The notes below the pieces were generated by a model. It searched no databases. It saw only the letters and a list, made by a program, of their open reading frames with translations, and was not told the DNA's origin. The translations under genes and the position numbers were made by a program. DNA of 64,000 nucleotides from Brasilonema sp. CT11 (GTDB lineage: Bacteria; Cyanobacteriota; Cyanobacteriia; Cyanobacteriales; Nostocaceae): contig NZ_JABXYX010000023.1 in the NCBI RefSeq assembly GCF_017982655.1, positions 1-64,000 of the forward strand, read 5' to 3'. This document shows positions 62,356 through 64,000 of the stretch, piece by piece; within the stretch, counting starts at the first letter, position 1, and every line of letters begins with the position of its first letter.

Positions 62356-62970
62356 TCAATCTGTTAATCTTTTGACCATTTGTGCATAAAGCAAGACTTG
62401 TTTTGGAGACCAAAAAAGCAATCTACCAAAATTTAAGGCAGCTGTGGTAAAGCTTAAAGCTTCAAAATCCTGAATTTTGTATTCAACTTGATTCTCAAAA
62501 TCTGTTAAGCTTGTACTCTCTGTGTTTTTCCCCGTACCAGTATAAGCTTTCCACCCTTCATTTATAGCTTCGGCAACGACTGATGAGCAGTTTCTTTTTA
62601 TCAAATGGTAGGATTTATTTTCCTTTGTAAATTTTTGCCAGAATGTTTTAATCGGCTCCTGAGGAAGGTTTAATAATTCAACTTTGCAGTCTGCTTGTCT
62701 TTTATTGTCAGCTTGACCTAAAATCAAACAATCTTGCTCATAACTAGTACTTCTAATATCAGCCAAATGCTGGAATAAGAGTTGATTAATATTTTGATTT
62801 TTATGATTAATAATACTTTGAGTATTCTGCATTGATGACCTATTTATAATTTCTTTGTTAGGCCAAAAGCTTATATAAGTATCTATGCCTACCTGCATGG
62901 AAGCGTGACCTAAGAACTCCTTGGGAAACCAAATGTAGACAGTGATAATATCTCTCATGGAAACACTCAT
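62356..62970 (-). CDS. Papain-fold/NlpC-like candidate, unknown function
   Basis: About 204 residues from ATG 62970 (the GTG at 62994 is possible). The N-terminal part reads YIWFPKEFLGHASMQV then TYISFWP, the pattern in which His22 (GHAS) precedes a strand. The C-terminal part has HLIKRNCSSVVAEAINEGW with an invariant-looking NCSS. A His before a Cys in this order fits a circularly permuted papain-like (LRAT/NlpC type) hydrolase. The middle is hydrophilic and Asn/Gln-rich. It could be a hydrolase or an effector-like protein; no neighbours suggest a role. Confidence 0.5.
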   Translation of the reverse strand: MSVSMRDIITVYIWFPKEFLGHASMQVGIDTYISFWPNKEIINRSSMQNTQSIINHKNQNINQLLFQHLADIRSTSYEQDCLILGQADNKRQADCKVELLNLPQEPIKTFWQKFTKENKSYHLIKRNCSSVVAEAINEGWKAYTGTGKNTESTSLTDFENQVEYKIQDFEALSFTTAALNFGRLLFWSPKQVLLYAQMVKRLTD

Positions 62971-63205
62971 GCTTAACTGCTCGTCCAACGCCACTTATTT
63001 TCGAGTATTACTACTCATTTTAAGCCATGCACTACCTATAGCCAAATAGGGGGCTTGCGCGGCGGCTACTCCTTTAGGTGCCCGCAATCCGTAGGAGAAC
63101 CCGTAGGGTAGATTACCGTAAAGTGTGCAGGGGAGTAGGGGAGAAGAAATTACATCAGTAATCTTACATGCAGTCAGGGAAGTTATTTTAACTAAATATT
63201 TGAAA
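62971..63205. other. Intergenic region with GC-rich repeat
   Basis: It contains a GC-rich repeat block (about 63030-63125: GCGCGGCGGCTACTCC, CCGTAGGAGAACCCGTAGGG). A 75-codon minus-strand frame here runs through the repeat and is not a gene. Confidence 0.55.
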
Positions 63206-64000
63206 TTAAATTTCTGGCTCAACTAAGCGGGTTGTGGGACGACTTTGAGATAAATCTTGCACAACCTGTACAGCACAGACTAAAGCGACAAGCCCAATGA
63301 CTGCAACAGGGAACAAACCTTTGCCCAAAATGGCAATGAAAAGCAAAACAACTGCTGCCCCAACTCTGTACTTAGTGCGGATTTTACAGTAAAGTATAAC
63401 CCCCAGGCGGTGGAGAATACCTAAAGCAAAGTAGCACAACGCAACAGAGCCACAAAGCAGCCATCGAACAGAATCAGGAAGTGCTAGCATTGGCTTGCTT
63501 ATCAACGCAAGTTGTACAGCGACTCCAGAAGCAGCAATACCAGCAACAAGGGGAAGATGGGTGAAAAGCCAGATACCCATAATCATGGCTCTACCCTCAG
63601 TCCGCGCCCTGTTAATTGGTGTACCACCGAGGTTATCAAAATAAACCCACCATAGGCTCAAAGCAATACCTAAAGTGAACACAGCAGAAATCACAGTTAA
63701 AAGATCCCATTTCTGTTGAGAAACACCATCGACGACTGCGATAATTGCTTCACCCAAAACAATAATCGTGAATAGCCCAAAACGCTCAGGTAAGTGGGAG
63801 GGATGGGGAGGCAACTCGATTTGTAGTTTGCGTGTTGTTAAAGGTGTCGCAAACTCAATGATCAGTCCTAGTGTCCAAAGGACGAAACGCCAGGGGATGG
63901 ATACAAATGCAGACACCAACCAGAAAAGAGCGCCTATTGAAAAACCTATGGCGTAACTATTTGTCAAGGGACGAGCTTGGGGAATATACTGTCCTGCACG
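63206..64000 (-). CDS. LtrA family membrane protein, partial (5' end beyond the window)
   Basis: The visible part is about 265 residues and continues in frame to the window edge (RAGQYIPQARPLTNSYAIGF precedes the putative TTG start at 63967), so the gene is cut. It has about seven TM segments and the LtrA signature ERFGLFTIIVLGE. LtrA (low temperature requirement A) proteins are polytopic membrane proteins of unknown transport activity, about 380-400 residues long. The tail is hydrophilic (DLSQSRPTTRLVEPEI). Confidence 0.88.
   Translation of the reverse strand, partial: RAGQYIPQARPLTNSYAIGFSIGALFWLVSAFVSIPWRFVLWTLGLIIEFATPLTTRKLQIELPPHPSHLPERFGLFTIIVLGEAIIAVVDGVSQQKWDLLTVISAVFTLGIALSLWWVYFDNLGGTPINRARTEGRAMIMGIWLFTHLPLVAGIAASGVAVQLALISKPMLALPDSVRWLLCGSVALCYFALGILHRLGVILYCKIRTKYRVGAAVVLLFIAILGKGLFPVAVIGLVALVCAVQVVQDLSQSRPTTRLVEPEI

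Noticed and set aside
62995-63222. 75-codon minus-strand frame between LtrA and the papain-fold candidate
   Set aside because: It runs through a GC-rich repeat block and has no protein-like features.

Overview
The window looks like a chromosomal segment of a filamentous cyanobacterium, probably Nostocales (Scytonema/Tolypothrix-like; genus not determinable by eye). Evidence: many HIP1 octamers (GCGATCGC), photosynthesis genes (psbU, ycf54, btpA), cyanobacterial gene pairs (efp-accB, folD-crtE-PAP2-like, rppA/rppB), carotenoid precursor synthesis, and abundant palindromic GC-rich interspersed repeats and MITE-like elements. No rRNA, tRNA, CRISPR array, prophage or plasmid replication gene was recognised.

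Layout. 0-8 kb: accessory genes (unknown protein, SLOG/LOG-like protein, TPR protein that has lost its CHAT domain), aldo/keto reductase, DUF1802 gene with a MITE inserted at its stop codon, and a broken gamma-glutamyltranspeptidase. 8-15 kb: BON protein, sunset-domain lipoprotein, Nudix, AI-2E-type permease, LCP protein, undecaprenyl-diphosphate phosphatase, and a solitary intact TnpB. 15-26 kb: ion transport and signalling block (Na+/H+ antiporter, solitary secF plus P-type ATPase, stress protein, RppA/RppB two-component pair, DUF3124 lipoprotein, TrkA-like protein), with a fossil copy of the DUF3124 gene. 26-35 kb: housekeeping and pigment metabolism (folD, crtE, PAP2-like, ycf54, pdxJ, efp, accB, ArsR regulator). 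35-42 kb: the least conventional block: Nudix, SDR, DHPS-like and MurL-like PP-loop genes in one direction, convergent folK, an EgtD-like methyltransferase, and an orphan MysD-like ATP-grasp ligase next to a second MITE. 42-57.5 kb: GerMN, DUF2993, proS, acyltransferase, AlkB, Uma2, DEAD-box helicase, rimO, btpA, VKOR-thioredoxin fusion, nadB, psbU. 57.5-64 kb: repeat-rich gap with microprotein and sRNA candidates, ferredoxin-MBL fusion, DUF6228, an RCK/two-TM/RCK channel-like protein, a papain-fold candidate, and an LtrA gene cut by the window edge.

Functional connections: cell-envelope genes (LCP, UppP), ion homeostasis (antiporter, ATPase, TrkA-like, RCK), folate/pterin chemistry (folD, folK, DHPS-like) and photosystem biogenesis/redox (btpA, VKOR, psbU, ycf54). 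The most promising undescribed candidate is the 35.3-41.9 kb block, which puts folate-like enzymes beside a MurL-like protein, an EgtD-like methyltransferase and a MysD-like ligase. No known pathway that I can name uses this combination, and a joint function is only a hypothesis. All calls were made by reading the sequence; no database search was run.
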